In this document: piece after piece, positions 1 through 9,838 of the stretch
Position numbering within the stretch: the stretch's first letter is position 1
Layout: each line of letters begins with the position of its first letter
DNA from: Fibrobacter sp.
GTDB taxonomy: Bacteria; Fibrobacterota; Chitinivibrionia; Chitinivibrionales; Chitinispirillaceae
Assembly (NCBI GenBank): GCA_012519985.1
Contig: JAAYPC010000079.1
Span: forward strand, 1 to 64,000
DNA length: 64,000 nucleotides
Direction: 5' to 3'
Made by a program: the position numbers and the translations under genes
The notes under the pieces: model-generated
The model's input: only the letters and a program-made list of their open reading frames with translations
Told to the model about the DNA's origin: nothing
Database searches by the model: none

Positions 1-71
1 AGATGTTTCCTAATGGATGAAAACAGTAAGTAACCGGCATTGAATTTCATTTACAATAAGAGAAAAGAGCA

Positions 72-1064
72 TTGAAAAGAATGTCTGACAGAATCGAAAA
101 TGAGAAATTTTCCAGAAAAATCATCTATCTTCTGGCCCAGATGGAAACAATGTCAGCAGAGGTGCTTTCTGGTTTTTATTCAAGGGCAGGTTTTAAGCCC
201 GATATGAAATCCTGGATCTCCTTCTCATCCAAATTTGCATTATCGCTTGGTCTGTTATTCCTGGTTTCTGGTGTGATATTCTTTTTCGCTTATAACTGGC
301 GAGAACTTCATAAATTTGCGAAGCTATCAATTGTCGGAAGCCTGATACTTATTCCAGCAATATTCGCATTGCTATCTGATATGCAGAAGTTTCATGTGAA
401 GCTCTCTATGCTGGCAGTTGCCTTGTTTACGGGATGTCTTCTTGCAGTTTTTGGCCAGATATATCAGACAGGAGCAAATGCATACGATCTTTTTCTGAAT
501 TGGGCAATTCTTATCACAGGAATTGTTTTTGTTGCAGACTTCAAGCCACTCTGGTTTTTATGGATAGTCCTTATAAACATATCGACAGTATTATTTGGCG
601 GACAAATAATGCGGCATTGGATTGACCCGTACGTTTTTATATTTCTGTTCGCTGTAGATGCAATTGCACTGTTTATTTATGAATATTTTGGTACCAGAAA
701 TAATCCCTGGTTTGAATCCAGATGGTTACCAAGGATATTGGGTATCGCTGTTGTTTGCTCAATGACTATCGCAGGTATTACCGGGATTGTTACTGATTTT
801 AATGATCCTGGACATATCCTTTGCCTTATGCTGGCTTTCATAAGTTATGCTGGAATCATATTTTTCTATTCACGAAAACTATATGATCTGTCTTCCATTG
901 CAGTCTCTTTTGTGTGCATAATAGCCATGGTATTTACAGGTATCTTAAAGGTCTGTGATTTTAACTCTGCCGCGATATTCTTTATCGGCGGTTTTATAAT
1001 TGTAGGATTAACAATAACCTCAGCAGTGTTATTAATAAAAATCAACAATGCCTGGAAAGCGTAG
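72..1064 (+). CDS. DUF2157-type polytopic membrane protein
   Basis: 330-aa ORF with many TM segments and a DUF2157-like N-terminus (SGFYSRAGF...LGLLFLVSGVIFFFAYNW). Followed by DUF4401-like and GDYXXLXY genes, a known association. Confidence 0.75.
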   Translation: MKRMSDRIENEKFSRKIIYLLAQMETMSAEVLSGFYSRAGFKPDMKSWISFSSKFALSLGLLFLVSGVIFFFAYNWRELHKFAKLSIVGSLILIPAIFALLSDMQKFHVKLSMLAVALFTGCLLAVFGQIYQTGANAYDLFLNWAILITGIVFVADFKPLWFLWIVLINISTVLFGGQIMRHWIDPYVFIFLFAVDAIALFIYEYFGTRNNPWFESRWLPRILGIAVVCSMTIAGITGIVTDFNDPGHILCLMLAFISYAGIIFFYSRKLYDLSSIAVSFVCIIAMVFTGILKVCDFNSAAIFFIGGFIIVGLTITSAVLLIKINNAWKA

Positions 1065-1066
1065 AC

Positions 1067-2152
1067 ATGAAAATAGCAAAATCAATAAAAAACGTTCTTG
1101 ATGAGTCTGACCTTAACGAAGATGATTATAGAGCGTATTCAGGATTTCTTCAGTCGAAGCTAGCACAAGCTGGATCAGAGGTCAACGCACCATGGTTTAT
1201 TAAGGTCATTACAATTCTGGGAGCGTGGTTTGGGTCTTTGCTGTTTTTAGGTTCTCTTATATTAGCTCAGGCTCTGCAGTCTAAAGAATCCATGATTACT
1301 TTTGGAAGCATTTTCATTCTAACCGGGATAATCCTGTCTTATACCAATAAGAAAAATCATCTCCTTGATTCTACCAGCCTTTCATTCTCTGTTCTTGGAC
1401 AGATACTGCTTGGAACAGGAATCGGGTCTAAGATGGATGGATTAAAACCGGTGTGCTATGTTGGAATAATCGTGCAAATGACAATTTATCTTTTAGCTCA
1501 AAGTTACACTCAAAAGTTCATATCTGTAATCCTGTTTCCTGCCTGTTTACTTGGAATTGTCTGGAACAGTCCACTTTTTGAGGTTACCCATTTTCTGATC
1601 GGTGCCTTGAGTGTTGCATCTGTGCTTATTTGGACTAATGAAATACCACTTCAGATTCGGCTTAAAAAACATCCGTATTTTTATATTCCTACTGCTTATG
1701 GCCTGGTTTTAGGGTTATTGCTGATATTGGTTCTTTCTATAAATAACCGGTTTTTTGAAGTAAACATTTCCCATTGGTATATTGCCTCCCTGATTTCATT
1801 TTTGTCATTAACCTTTCTGTTATACAAATCCCTTTGTCAGAACCTGAGGATTGGCAGGCACGCTTTTTGGCTGACAGTTGGCGTGATTGCAATTATATTG
1901 TCTCCAACTGCTCAAGCCCCTGGAATTATTGCCTCTTTGACGGTGATTGTGCTTGGATTCGAAAGAAGTAATCGTACACTATTCACCCTGGGGATCTTGT
2001 TTCTGGCAATTTATGTTATCTCATTTTATTATTCTTTGCAGCAAACTCTTCTGATCAAATCGATCATTTTAATGTCAACAGGTGCCATGTTTTTAGGAAT
2101 TCACCTTGCATTGGCAGAAATAAAGAAGAAATGGCAATTACATGAAATTTAA
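1067..2152 (+). CDS. DUF4401-like membrane protein
   Basis: 361-aa polytopic ORF starting 3 nt after the DUF2157 gene and overlapping the next gene. Confidence 0.7.
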   Translation: MKIAKSIKNVLDESDLNEDDYRAYSGFLQSKLAQAGSEVNAPWFIKVITILGAWFGSLLFLGSLILAQALQSKESMITFGSIFILTGIILSYTNKKNHLLDSTSLSFSVLGQILLGTGIGSKMDGLKPVCYVGIIVQMTIYLLAQSYTQKFISVILFPACLLGIVWNSPLFEVTHFLIGALSVASVLIWTNEIPLQIRLKKHPYFYIPTAYGLVLGLLLILVLSINNRFFEVNISHWYIASLISFLSLTFLLYKSLCQNLRIGRHAFWLTVGVIAIILSPTAQAPGIIASLTVIVLGFERSNRTLFTLGILFLAIYVISFYYSLQQTLLIKSIILMSTGAMFLGIHLALAEIKKKWQLHEI

Positions 2153-2627
2153 AAGATTAATAATAGGTATTTCTGTAATCGTAGTGTTCGTTTCTGTTGG
2201 CTTTTCTGTAGTAAGCAGAGAGATGTTACTCAAAAAAGGCAAAACAGTTCTTTTTGAATTGGCACCTGCAGATCCCAGGTCAATTATGCAAGGTGATTAC
2301 ATGACTCTTAACTATAGAATAACAAGAGTAGAAAAAAGGGACAAGATACCTTCTCGTGGGTATATTGTCTTTAAGACTGATAGTTTCAATGTGGCCAGGA
2401 GCATTCGTTTCCAAAAGAATAAAGAACCTGTAAATGAAGACGAAATGATGATCCGGTATTTCTGTCACAATAGAGATGTCAGTATCGGTTCAGAATCATT
2501 CTTTTTTCAGGAAGGTGATGCGGGCATGTATTCCAGAGCCAGGTATGGAGGGATTAAAGTAGCAAAAAGCGGAGAAAGTATTTTATTTGGATTATTCGAC
2601 GAAAATCGCAATGAAATCAGGAAATGA
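2142..2627 (+). CDS. GDYXXLXY domain-containing protein
   Basis: Signal/TM N-terminus and literal motif GDYMTLNY; third gene of the trio. Confidence 0.85.
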   Translation: MKFKRLIIGISVIVVFVSVGFSVVSREMLLKKGKTVLFELAPADPRSIMQGDYMTLNYRITRVEKRDKIPSRGYIVFKTDSFNVARSIRFQKNKEPVNEDEMMIRYFCHNRDVSIGSESFFFQEGDAGMYSRARYGGIKVAKSGESILFGLFDENRNEIRK

Positions 2628-2702
2628 TGGCATGCCTGAAATACTTGATTAAAATTAGATGATTTGGCCCGAAAGTATAGCAAGAATTGCGCGGAGGATA
2701 AT

Positions 2703-3141
2703 ATGAAATATGTATTGAACAGCTTTGGACATGAATTGAAATTCCCCAATATTATAAAAGCAGAAAATTGCATTCTGATTGATTCTGATGGTAAGGTATT
2801 TAGATCTCGAATCCGGCATCTGGTGTACTTCTATTGGCCATTCTAATCCACGTATTACTAAATTATTATCTGAACAATGCAGTAAAATGATTCACTCAGG
2901 TTATTGTTATCAAAACCCTGTTGTCAATTCAACTGCAAAAAAAATACTTGAGATCACCGGCATAGAATCTGGAAAATGTGTATTCCTGAGTTCAGGAAGC
3001 GAATCTGTCGAATATTCTGTTAAACTTGTAAAAAGTTTCTCTGAAAAACCATATTTTCTTACAATGTCAAACTGCTATTTATCAGCATATGGGATTTCCG
3101 GAGAGCGCTCTGACAAGGATTGGGTTCATTTCGAAGAATAA
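2703..3141 (+). pseudogene. Truncated, frameshifted class III aminotransferase remnant
   Basis: Frame 1 gives MKYVLNSFGHELKFPNIIKAENCILIDSDGK. It continues in another frame as RYLDLESGIWCTSIGHSNPRITKLLSEQ...VFLSSGSESVEYSVKLVK...SERSDKDWVHFEE, then stops. No C-terminal half with the PLP lysine follows. Confidence 0.7.
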
Positions 3142-3172
3142 TGTAATTATACCTTCAGACTGGGAGATAATT

Positions 3173-3868
3173 ATGGATGAGAAACTGACAAAACATGGGA
3201 TAAAGACCTTTCTAGCACCAATTAATTGGATAATTGTTACAGGGCTCGTGTTTTTTATCTCTGCAGGTGGAATTACCCATTTGAGAGCATGGATCTATAT
3301 GGGCATATACGCTATTGGCGGGCTGATTATAGGGATGATACTCCTGAAAAAATCGCCAAAGCTTTTGAATGATAGAGGTAAAATGCAAGAGGGAAACAAA
3401 CAATTGGACAAGATTATTATTCTTGCCTACTTCTTATTTGCGATTGTAATTACTCCACTCGTTGCTGGGATTGATAAAAGATTTAATGTCACTGAAGAGC
3501 AGCCTTTTTTCTATTTGTATATAGGTATCATCCTTTATCTATTTTCGGCAATATTTTCTATATGGCCAATGCTTCACAATCCTTTCTTTGAAGGTATGGT
3601 AAGAATACAGAAAAATAAAAATCATAGAGTGATTAATACTGGTCCCTATAAAATCGTGCGTCACCCCGGTTACATTGGGATGCTTTTGGGTTCAATTTCT
3701 TTGCCTCTGGCATTAGGATCGGTTCTTGCATTTATTCCTGTGTTAATTATGGCTCTATTGATTTTTATCAGGACTTATTATGAGGATACCACTTTAAAGA
3801 GAGAGTTAACAGGATACTCTGAATATTGTAAAAATGTCAAATATAGGTTAATTCCTTATATCTGGTAA
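3173..3868 (+). CDS. Isoprenylcysteine carboxyl methyltransferase (ICMT/PEMT)-like membrane protein
   Basis: In-frame ATG at 3173 (MDEKLTKHG). Multi-TM with C-terminal NTGPYKIVRHPGYIGMLLGSISLPLALGS...YYEDTTLKRELTGYSEYCKNVKYRLIPYIW, typical of the family. Confidence 0.8.
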   Translation: MDEKLTKHGIKTFLAPINWIIVTGLVFFISAGGITHLRAWIYMGIYAIGGLIIGMILLKKSPKLLNDRGKMQEGNKQLDKIIILAYFLFAIVITPLVAGIDKRFNVTEEQPFFYLYIGIILYLFSAIFSIWPMLHNPFFEGMVRIQKNKNHRVINTGPYKIVRHPGYIGMLLGSISLPLALGSVLAFIPVLIMALLIFIRTYYEDTTLKRELTGYSEYCKNVKYRLIPYIW

Positions 3869-4426
3869 AATGAATCATTAAAGCTCTATTTCGTGATCAG
3901 CTGGCTGAGTAATTATGCGAACCTTTATGAAATTTAAATATCCAGGATAGCCAAGGAGTGGTGACAGTTGAAAAAAGAGGGAGAAATAGAGTATATGGAT
4001 GAGTAGGTAGCATCCACTTCAGATGAATTGCAATGATCAGATCCAATGGGGACGGGAACCCAAAATCGAATCATTGTGAAACAATTAAACGGAATCGCTG
4101 GAGCAAAAAAATCCTGAGCCAGATTGTCCTGGTCTTACGTTGTTATTGCTAATTATGACTGACCCAGATTCCCTACTTTTCACATTTTACTATGCTATTA
4201 CTTTAGGATGAAACTTTATAGATTGGTTTGGGGGGATTTTTTGGCATAATTGCTTAAAAAAAGAGGTTGGTCTATTCGTTCCCTCAAACCACCTCCCCTA
4301 GGCAAGCAAAATAAAGAAAAGAAAAATCAGAGGTTAAAATTATACGATTGCATGATTATTGAACATTGTTCATTTTTAGAAGAGATGCAGAATATTCAGT
4401 AAAAGGAAAAAACAAAACAACATCAG

Positions 4427-5797
4427 ATGAAACCGGAACCAAATCAATACGTTATGGAGAATGATATCATTAAAAAATGGGGCACTATCTTAAGGGAATG
4501 CAATCAGGTTAACCCGGAGTTATACACTAAGTATGAAGTAAAAAGAGGACTTCGGGACATTAGCGGCAGAGGAGTAATGGCAGGACTGACCCGAATAGGT
4601 GAGGTGCACTCCTATATTATCGATGAAGGTGAGATGATACCGGTTCCGGGCAAGTTGCTTTATAGGGGTATAGATATTTCTGACCTTATTGATGGATTCA
4701 AGAAAGATGGGCGTTTTGGGTTTGAAGAGACCTGTTATCTGCTTTTATTGGGAAATTTGCCAAAAAAAGAACAGCTTCGGGAATTCGAAGAGATTCTGGC
4801 AGGATACCGAAAGCTACCTGATAATTTTATCCGGGACACTATTCTGAATGCACCAAGCAAGGATATGATGAATGTACTTGCACGCAGCGTTTTGCTTCTT
4901 TACTGCTATGACGATTGTCCTGATGATACATCGATTCCAAATGTTCTCCGGCAGAGCCTGCAACTGATTGCAAGATTTCCGCTTCTGGCTGTTTACGGAT
5001 ACCAGGCGTATGCTCATTATCATGGCAATAAAAGCCTGATTATACATTCTCCCGATCCTGCCCTAAGTACAGCCGAGAATATTCTTCATATGCTTCGACC
5101 GGATAATAAATTCACCCGTCTTGAAGCGGAATTGCTGGATATGGCTCTGGTTTTACACGCAGAGCATGGAGGGGGAAATAATTCTTCATTTACAACGCAT
5201 GTAGTCACATCTTCGGGCACCGATACTTATTCTGCTATTGCAGCAGCTCTTGGTTCGCTTAAAGGCCCTCGACATGGTGGTGCTAATATAAAAGTGGTTC
5301 AGATGCTCCGCGATATGAAAAAGAATATCACAGATTGGACAAGCGATACAAAGATTGCTCAATACCTGTCAAAGTTATTGAACAGACAGGCATTCGACAA
5401 GGCAGGTCTTATTTACGGAATAGGGCACGCTGTTTATTCGGTCAGCGACCCCAGAGCCATCATATTCAAAGAACATGTGGAAAAGCTAGCCGAATCAAAG
5501 GGCAAAAAAGATGAGTTTGAGTTGCTTTCACGGATCGAGCGGTTGGCACCAGAGGTAATTGCCAGTGAGAGAAAAATGTATAAAGGTGTAAGTGCCAATG
5601 TAGATTTTTATTCCGGGTTTGTGTATGAGATGCTTGGAATTCCAGAAGAATTATTTACTCCACTTTTTGCGATTGCCAGAATTGCCGGCTGGTGTGCTCA
5701 TCGCATTGAAGAGCTGGTGAATAACGGCAAGGTAATCCGACCTGCTTACAAATGCGTCGAACCGCGACGCAGCTACATTGATATCTCCAACCGATAA
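4427..5797 (+). CDS. gltA: Citrate synthase (citrate/2-methylcitrate synthase family)
   Basis: 456 aa: GKLLYRGIDISDLI, LHAEHGGGNNSSFTTHVVTSSGTDTYSAIAAALGSLKGPRHGGAN, GIGHAVYSVSDPRA, ANVDFYSGFVYEMLGIP. Confidence 0.9.
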   Translation: MKPEPNQYVMENDIIKKWGTILRECNQVNPELYTKYEVKRGLRDISGRGVMAGLTRIGEVHSYIIDEGEMIPVPGKLLYRGIDISDLIDGFKKDGRFGFEETCYLLLLGNLPKKEQLREFEEILAGYRKLPDNFIRDTILNAPSKDMMNVLARSVLLLYCYDDCPDDTSIPNVLRQSLQLIARFPLLAVYGYQAYAHYHGNKSLIIHSPDPALSTAENILHMLRPDNKFTRLEAELLDMALVLHAEHGGGNNSSFTTHVVTSSGTDTYSAIAAALGSLKGPRHGGANIKVVQMLRDMKKNITDWTSDTKIAQYLSKLLNRQAFDKAGLIYGIGHAVYSVSDPRAIIFKEHVEKLAESKGKKDEFELLSRIERLAPEVIASERKMYKGVSANVDFYSGFVYEMLGIPEELFTPLFAIARIAGWCAHRIEELVNNGKVIRPAYKCVEPRRSYIDISNR

Positions 5798-6101
5798 TCT
5801 TGCCAATTTGTTCTGAAAAGTTCCTGCTTTGCCAATGGTAAGTTTATATACTATTGGCATGGAACACATGTGCGGATGTGGTTTTCAGGTTCAGTATTTA
5901 AAGATCAAACCGCCTGCCTGCAGAAGATCAATTTGTGTATAAAATGAGGATACTCTGTTAAAATTTTATATCAACAGTGTAATTTCATTTAATAAATTAA
6001 TGATGTTTTTACATAATAATGCGGCTATATTACTTAAATATTATAATGTTCTGGGGTGCGAATTTTTTTTCGCAGGTGTTCTTAAATTATCAGGAGGAAC
6101 A

Positions 6102-8765
6102 ATGAATTGCAAAGTAATCCAGACTTTTTGTGTTATTGCTGCATTTTTCTGTCAAAGTATCTGGGCGCTCAGTGGTACCGGTGGCACTCCTTTAGGTGGA
6201 ATGGGTACCGGTTATGTTAAATTTGATGGCCAGAAATTCAGGGTAAGTGGCAAGTTGCCACCAGCGGCTGCTGACCACGCCAAAAGTACCAGCGGAAATT
6301 CTGAAGAAAAACAGATCGCATCAAGTGGATTTTCGTTCTTCGTAAACGGAACTGCCAAAACACAGTTGAAAGCCGCTTCTGAAGATGCAAAATGTCCATT
6401 GCAAATTGCAGATTTCGGTACAATTGAGGGTATTAAATTTACCTTGAATGCTTTTGGTCCCTATCTTCCTGGAGAAGGGAAGGAGAATTACCAGCTCGCT
6501 ACTTCGCCATTAGCGTTTTTCGATATTACTGCAGAAAACAGCGGAAGCGAAGCGAAAGAAGCTGCAGTTGCCATGGAATTCACTAATGGTGGGCTGCTTG
6601 GAGGAGCAAACAGTGGCAAGGTTGAATCCGGAAATAAGGCAATCAGTTTTGCCGGTTCACCCGACAATGCGTATCTGGCAGTTGATTGTGATGGATCATC
6701 ACCGACTTTTACTGCAGGTGCCATAGGCTCTTTCTCCAGCGACGGCAAACTTGCCAATGCTGATGGTAATCTTGTTGCAGCTAAATGTAATATCCCGGCA
6801 GGGGGAAAGGTACATTTCAAATTTGTTCTGGCCTGGTATCGCGAATATGGTTCAGAAGGCTACTATTACCACAATTTTTATACCAATTCAAAGGAAGCTG
6901 CCACATTCGGATTATCAAAATTCGATGCAGTCAGAGATGGTATAACCTCATTTGTTTCCCGATTAATGGCATCAAACTTTCCTGACTGGTATAAAGACCG
7001 TCTGCTTAACAATACCTATCCACTCATTCACAATTCGGTGTGTGCAAAGGATGGACGCACAGCGTTCTGGGAAGGAAACTATGGTATTATCGGTACAATA
7101 GATCAGGGACAGCATGCAGCGGTTTTTTATACGTTTAACTGGCCCAGCGTACAGTGGCATGAACTCCAGTATTGGGCAAGACAGCAAAAATCAAACGGCC
7201 AGATTCATCACGATTTCAATGAAGGTAAGATGAATTTCAGTGCCGGCAATACAAATAATAACCGGAACCTTAAAGCCTGGGATGATAAGACTCATGCTGA
7301 CTACTGGTGGTTTCCGAATACCGATTCCTGGGCAGATCTCAACTGCATGTTCATTTTCAAGGGTTACGAACTCATGCTTGCCACAGGTGATAAAGACTCT
7401 TTAGAGAAAAATTATCCGGCACTGAAAAAAGCTGCGGAACGCATTCTTTCACAATGTGGTTCAGATAAAATTCCTCTCCAGAGTCACAGCACTTATGATC
7501 GGTGTCAGGGCGAGGGTGGCAGAAACTGCAGTTTGACACCTGAGTACAATGGCGGTCTGACAATCACCACTTTCTATGCATTTGCTGAAATAGCCAAATT
7601 TTTAGGGAAAACTTCCGATGCAACCACATTTACCGAACATGCAGAAGCCGCAAAAAAGGCTTTCAAGCAAAAGTATGGTAACTCAGGTGATTTCGCTGTC
7701 AGAGCCTCCACTTCGGGAAGCGGTCGTTTTCCCGAGTCGCACGTCGCAGGATACTCATGGGCAAACTATTTCTGCCTTGATCCGATAATGGATGCGGATT
7801 TTATAACAACAGCCGTGGGTAGATTAAGAAATACACAGAAAAGCGGTAATGTGCGTGCAGTTGGAGAATGGATTTTTTATAATGTGGATCACTACGGTGG
7901 TTCTGAAATTGCACTCAACAGACCAGATGACGCGTTACATATTCACAAACTGGACTATGATTATTACTATAAACAGGTTCCCAACATGGTTTTCTGGCAA
8001 TCTCTACAGGAAGGTGATGGCAACACTCATAAAGACAGTTACATGACTGCACCACTGGTCTGGCACTCCTATTTCCAGTTTTGCGGTTATATGATCGATA
8101 ATGCCAACAAACGCCTCTGGATCCGACCTCGAATTCCAACAGAGATGAAAGGTAAGATCACCAAAGCATTACTGCTGAACCCCAAAGCACTAGGTACTCT
8201 CGACTATGATGAAAACGAAGATGAGGCAACAGGGGTGACACAAGATATTACGGTAAAATTTGATAAACCCGTTACAATCAAAGAATTGATATTAAAGAAC
8301 AACACCGGTATCGATGCACCTTATGTTGGAATAAAAGGAGCTGCTAGCCCGACTATCAAAGTTGAAGGGTCTGATCCAGAAAAGAACATCAGGGTGACTC
8401 TGGCTACTCCAATCGAGATCGGTCCATCAGGAATAAAAATCCAGGTATCCAAAAAACCGGTTTCAGTTGCAAATGCCAAAGAGCTTAACGCAGTGGTTCC
8501 CCTTTCATTTATCAGTACACGGTTGTCTGCAGGTGTGCCGATGTACTATTCAGTTGACGTTGCCGGACCGGTCAAGATTGAATTGTTTGGTATTAATGGG
8601 GCAAAAATCGGAACAATCATGGATCAGCAGGTTTCTGCAGGTAACCATTCATTCAACTGGAGCGGGAAGACTATTGAGGGTAGAAATGTCGGCTCCCTGT
8701 TCGCAGTGCTACGGTTGACTTCAGCAAATGGTTCAGTAACTAAGATGGTCTCGATTTTGCGGTAG
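6102..8765 (+). CDS. Secreted GH116-like glycoside hydrolase with FlgD-like C-terminal tail
   Basis: AGGAGG just upstream of ATG 6102; signal peptide MNCKVIQTFCVIAAFFCQSIWA; GTGGTPLGGMGTGYVKFD, GH116/GBA2-type core (AFWEGNYGIIGTIDQGQHAAVF, YDYYYKQVPNMVFWQSLQEGDGNTHKDSYMTAPLVWHSYFQFCGY). C-terminus VKIELFGINGAKIGTIMDQQVSAGNHSFNWSGKT resembles FlgD-Ig/secretion-tail modules. Confidence 0.8.
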   Translation: MNCKVIQTFCVIAAFFCQSIWALSGTGGTPLGGMGTGYVKFDGQKFRVSGKLPPAAADHAKSTSGNSEEKQIASSGFSFFVNGTAKTQLKAASEDAKCPLQIADFGTIEGIKFTLNAFGPYLPGEGKENYQLATSPLAFFDITAENSGSEAKEAAVAMEFTNGGLLGGANSGKVESGNKAISFAGSPDNAYLAVDCDGSSPTFTAGAIGSFSSDGKLANADGNLVAAKCNIPAGGKVHFKFVLAWYREYGSEGYYYHNFYTNSKEAATFGLSKFDAVRDGITSFVSRLMASNFPDWYKDRLLNNTYPLIHNSVCAKDGRTAFWEGNYGIIGTIDQGQHAAVFYTFNWPSVQWHELQYWARQQKSNGQIHHDFNEGKMNFSAGNTNNNRNLKAWDDKTHADYWWFPNTDSWADLNCMFIFKGYELMLATGDKDSLEKNYPALKKAAERILSQCGSDKIPLQSHSTYDRCQGEGGRNCSLTPEYNGGLTITTFYAFAEIAKFLGKTSDATTFTEHAEAAKKAFKQKYGNSGDFAVRASTSGSGRFPESHVAGYSWANYFCLDPIMDADFITTAVGRLRNTQKSGNVRAVGEWIFYNVDHYGGSEIALNRPDDALHIHKLDYDYYYKQVPNMVFWQSLQEGDGNTHKDSYMTAPLVWHSYFQFCGYMIDNANKRLWIRPRIPTEMKGKITKALLLNPKALGTLDYDENEDEATGVTQDITVKFDKPVTIKELILKNNTGIDAPYVGIKGAASPTIKVEGSDPEKNIRVTLATPIEIGPSGIKIQVSKKPVSVANAKELNAVVPLSFISTRLSAGVPMYYSVDVAGPVKIELFGINGAKIGTIMDQQVSAGNHSFNWSGKTIEGRNVGSLFAVLRLTSANGSVTKMVSILR

Positions 8766-8801
8766 TTAAGAGCGATAACTTATTAGTTTGGTTCTATTTT
8801 T

Positions 8802-8834
8802 AAGGACTCCTTTTTAGAAGGGAGTCCTTTTTTT
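8802..8834 (+). terminator. Rho-independent terminator after the GH116-like gene
   Basis: Inverted repeat aaggactcc / ggagtcctt followed by a T run. Confidence 0.85.
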
Positions 8835-9347
8835 ATGCGGTGCGACCGGTATGGTGCAGATATCTGATGGTGAATCTGACAATGGTTATCAATAATGGAC
8901 GGCAAGAGGTGTTTTAATCATTTACAAAAAGCCACAGGTGATCTGGCCCGTTATCATTTAGAATTTAACCCAAATTGTCCATTAGATAGGGACTTAATTA
9001 AAGCCCGATAAGGCAAATCTGTTGGTTTTTTCCGATAAGCTCTCGTTGACAGTCACTTCAACGAATCTTCGTGGAGAAGTCTTTTCATTTAGAATAAACT
9101 ACATAAAAAAGGCGGGGGACAAATTATAGGACTAGTCCGCACTGCCACACAACCAGTTACTGCCTGGTGGAAAATAATAGATAGAGTATTTCTTATCTGA
9201 GAATGGGCTGGTGCCCAGGAAGATTGCTTACCTTCAGGTTTTCAGTGATAAAAAATCAGGAAAACAAATAAGAATATAATCAGCTTTTTGGTAAAAAAAA
9301 TGAGATATGAGTGTTTAGTGGATGGGAAAAAAAAGGATCCCCATGGC

Positions 9348-9641
9348 CTAAAAAGACCGGGTCTCCTGATAAACTATGTTCTCTGAGCGAGTTGCTTTAG
9401 AGAAATATTCATAAAAGCTTATTATCTGTTCAATCTCCGATATGCTTACATCAAGTTTATCGGCGATATAGTACTGAACCTCTTTGGGAAGTGCTCCGCA
9501 AATCCGATACGCCTGGTGTAAAACCGCGAGTGTATCCATCTTTCTCAAGGAATTGGAATTATTTCTTAGAAACTCAATAAATGAATCGATTTTTTTGAAT
9601 TGTTCCGTATTTACTCTGTCGATACATGTTTGAGTGATCAT
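9348..9641 (-). CDS. Small protein resembling only the N-terminal helical domain of NuoE/HndA (24-kDa subunit)
   Basis: 97 aa: DTLAVLHQAYRICGALPKEVQYYIADKLDVSISEIEQIISFYEYFS resembles the NuoE N-terminal domain. No downstream thioredoxin-like [2Fe-2S] Cys domain. Confidence 0.55.
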   Translation of the reverse strand: MITQTCIDRVNTEQFKKIDSFIEFLRNNSNSLRKMDTLAVLHQAYRICGALPKEVQYYIADKLDVSISEIEQIISFYEYFSKATRSENIVYQETRSF

Positions 9642-9780
9642 TTTTCAGATTATCTCTTTCCATCTTTAATATGAATCAAAACATCAGGAAATAAAGATTG
9701 TACATTGATGGAAAGAGAAATTAAAGAGGAAAAATTTAGAATAGCAAATTCAAGGATTAATGTAGCAACTCGCATCTGAT

Positions 9781-9807
9781 AAAAAAACCACCGTGTTTAA
9801 CGGTGGC
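9781..9807 (-). terminator. Rho-independent terminator of the 9839-10570 gene
   Basis: Hairpin ccaccgt-gtttaa-cggtgg with an A run on the + strand (T run on the - strand). Confidence 0.75.
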
Positions 9808-9838
9808 ATAGTTAAATTGAAACTAATTGATTTTGGAT

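Noticed and set aside
3869-4426. Possible degraded gene or regulatory RNA upstream of citrate synthase
   Set aside because: No ORF or convincing conserved structure; the imperfect gaggttgg/ccacctc inverted repeat is too weak to call.
8835-9347. Possible mobile-element remnant in a ~500-bp gap
   Set aside because: No terminal inverted repeats, target duplications or transposase fragments recognised.
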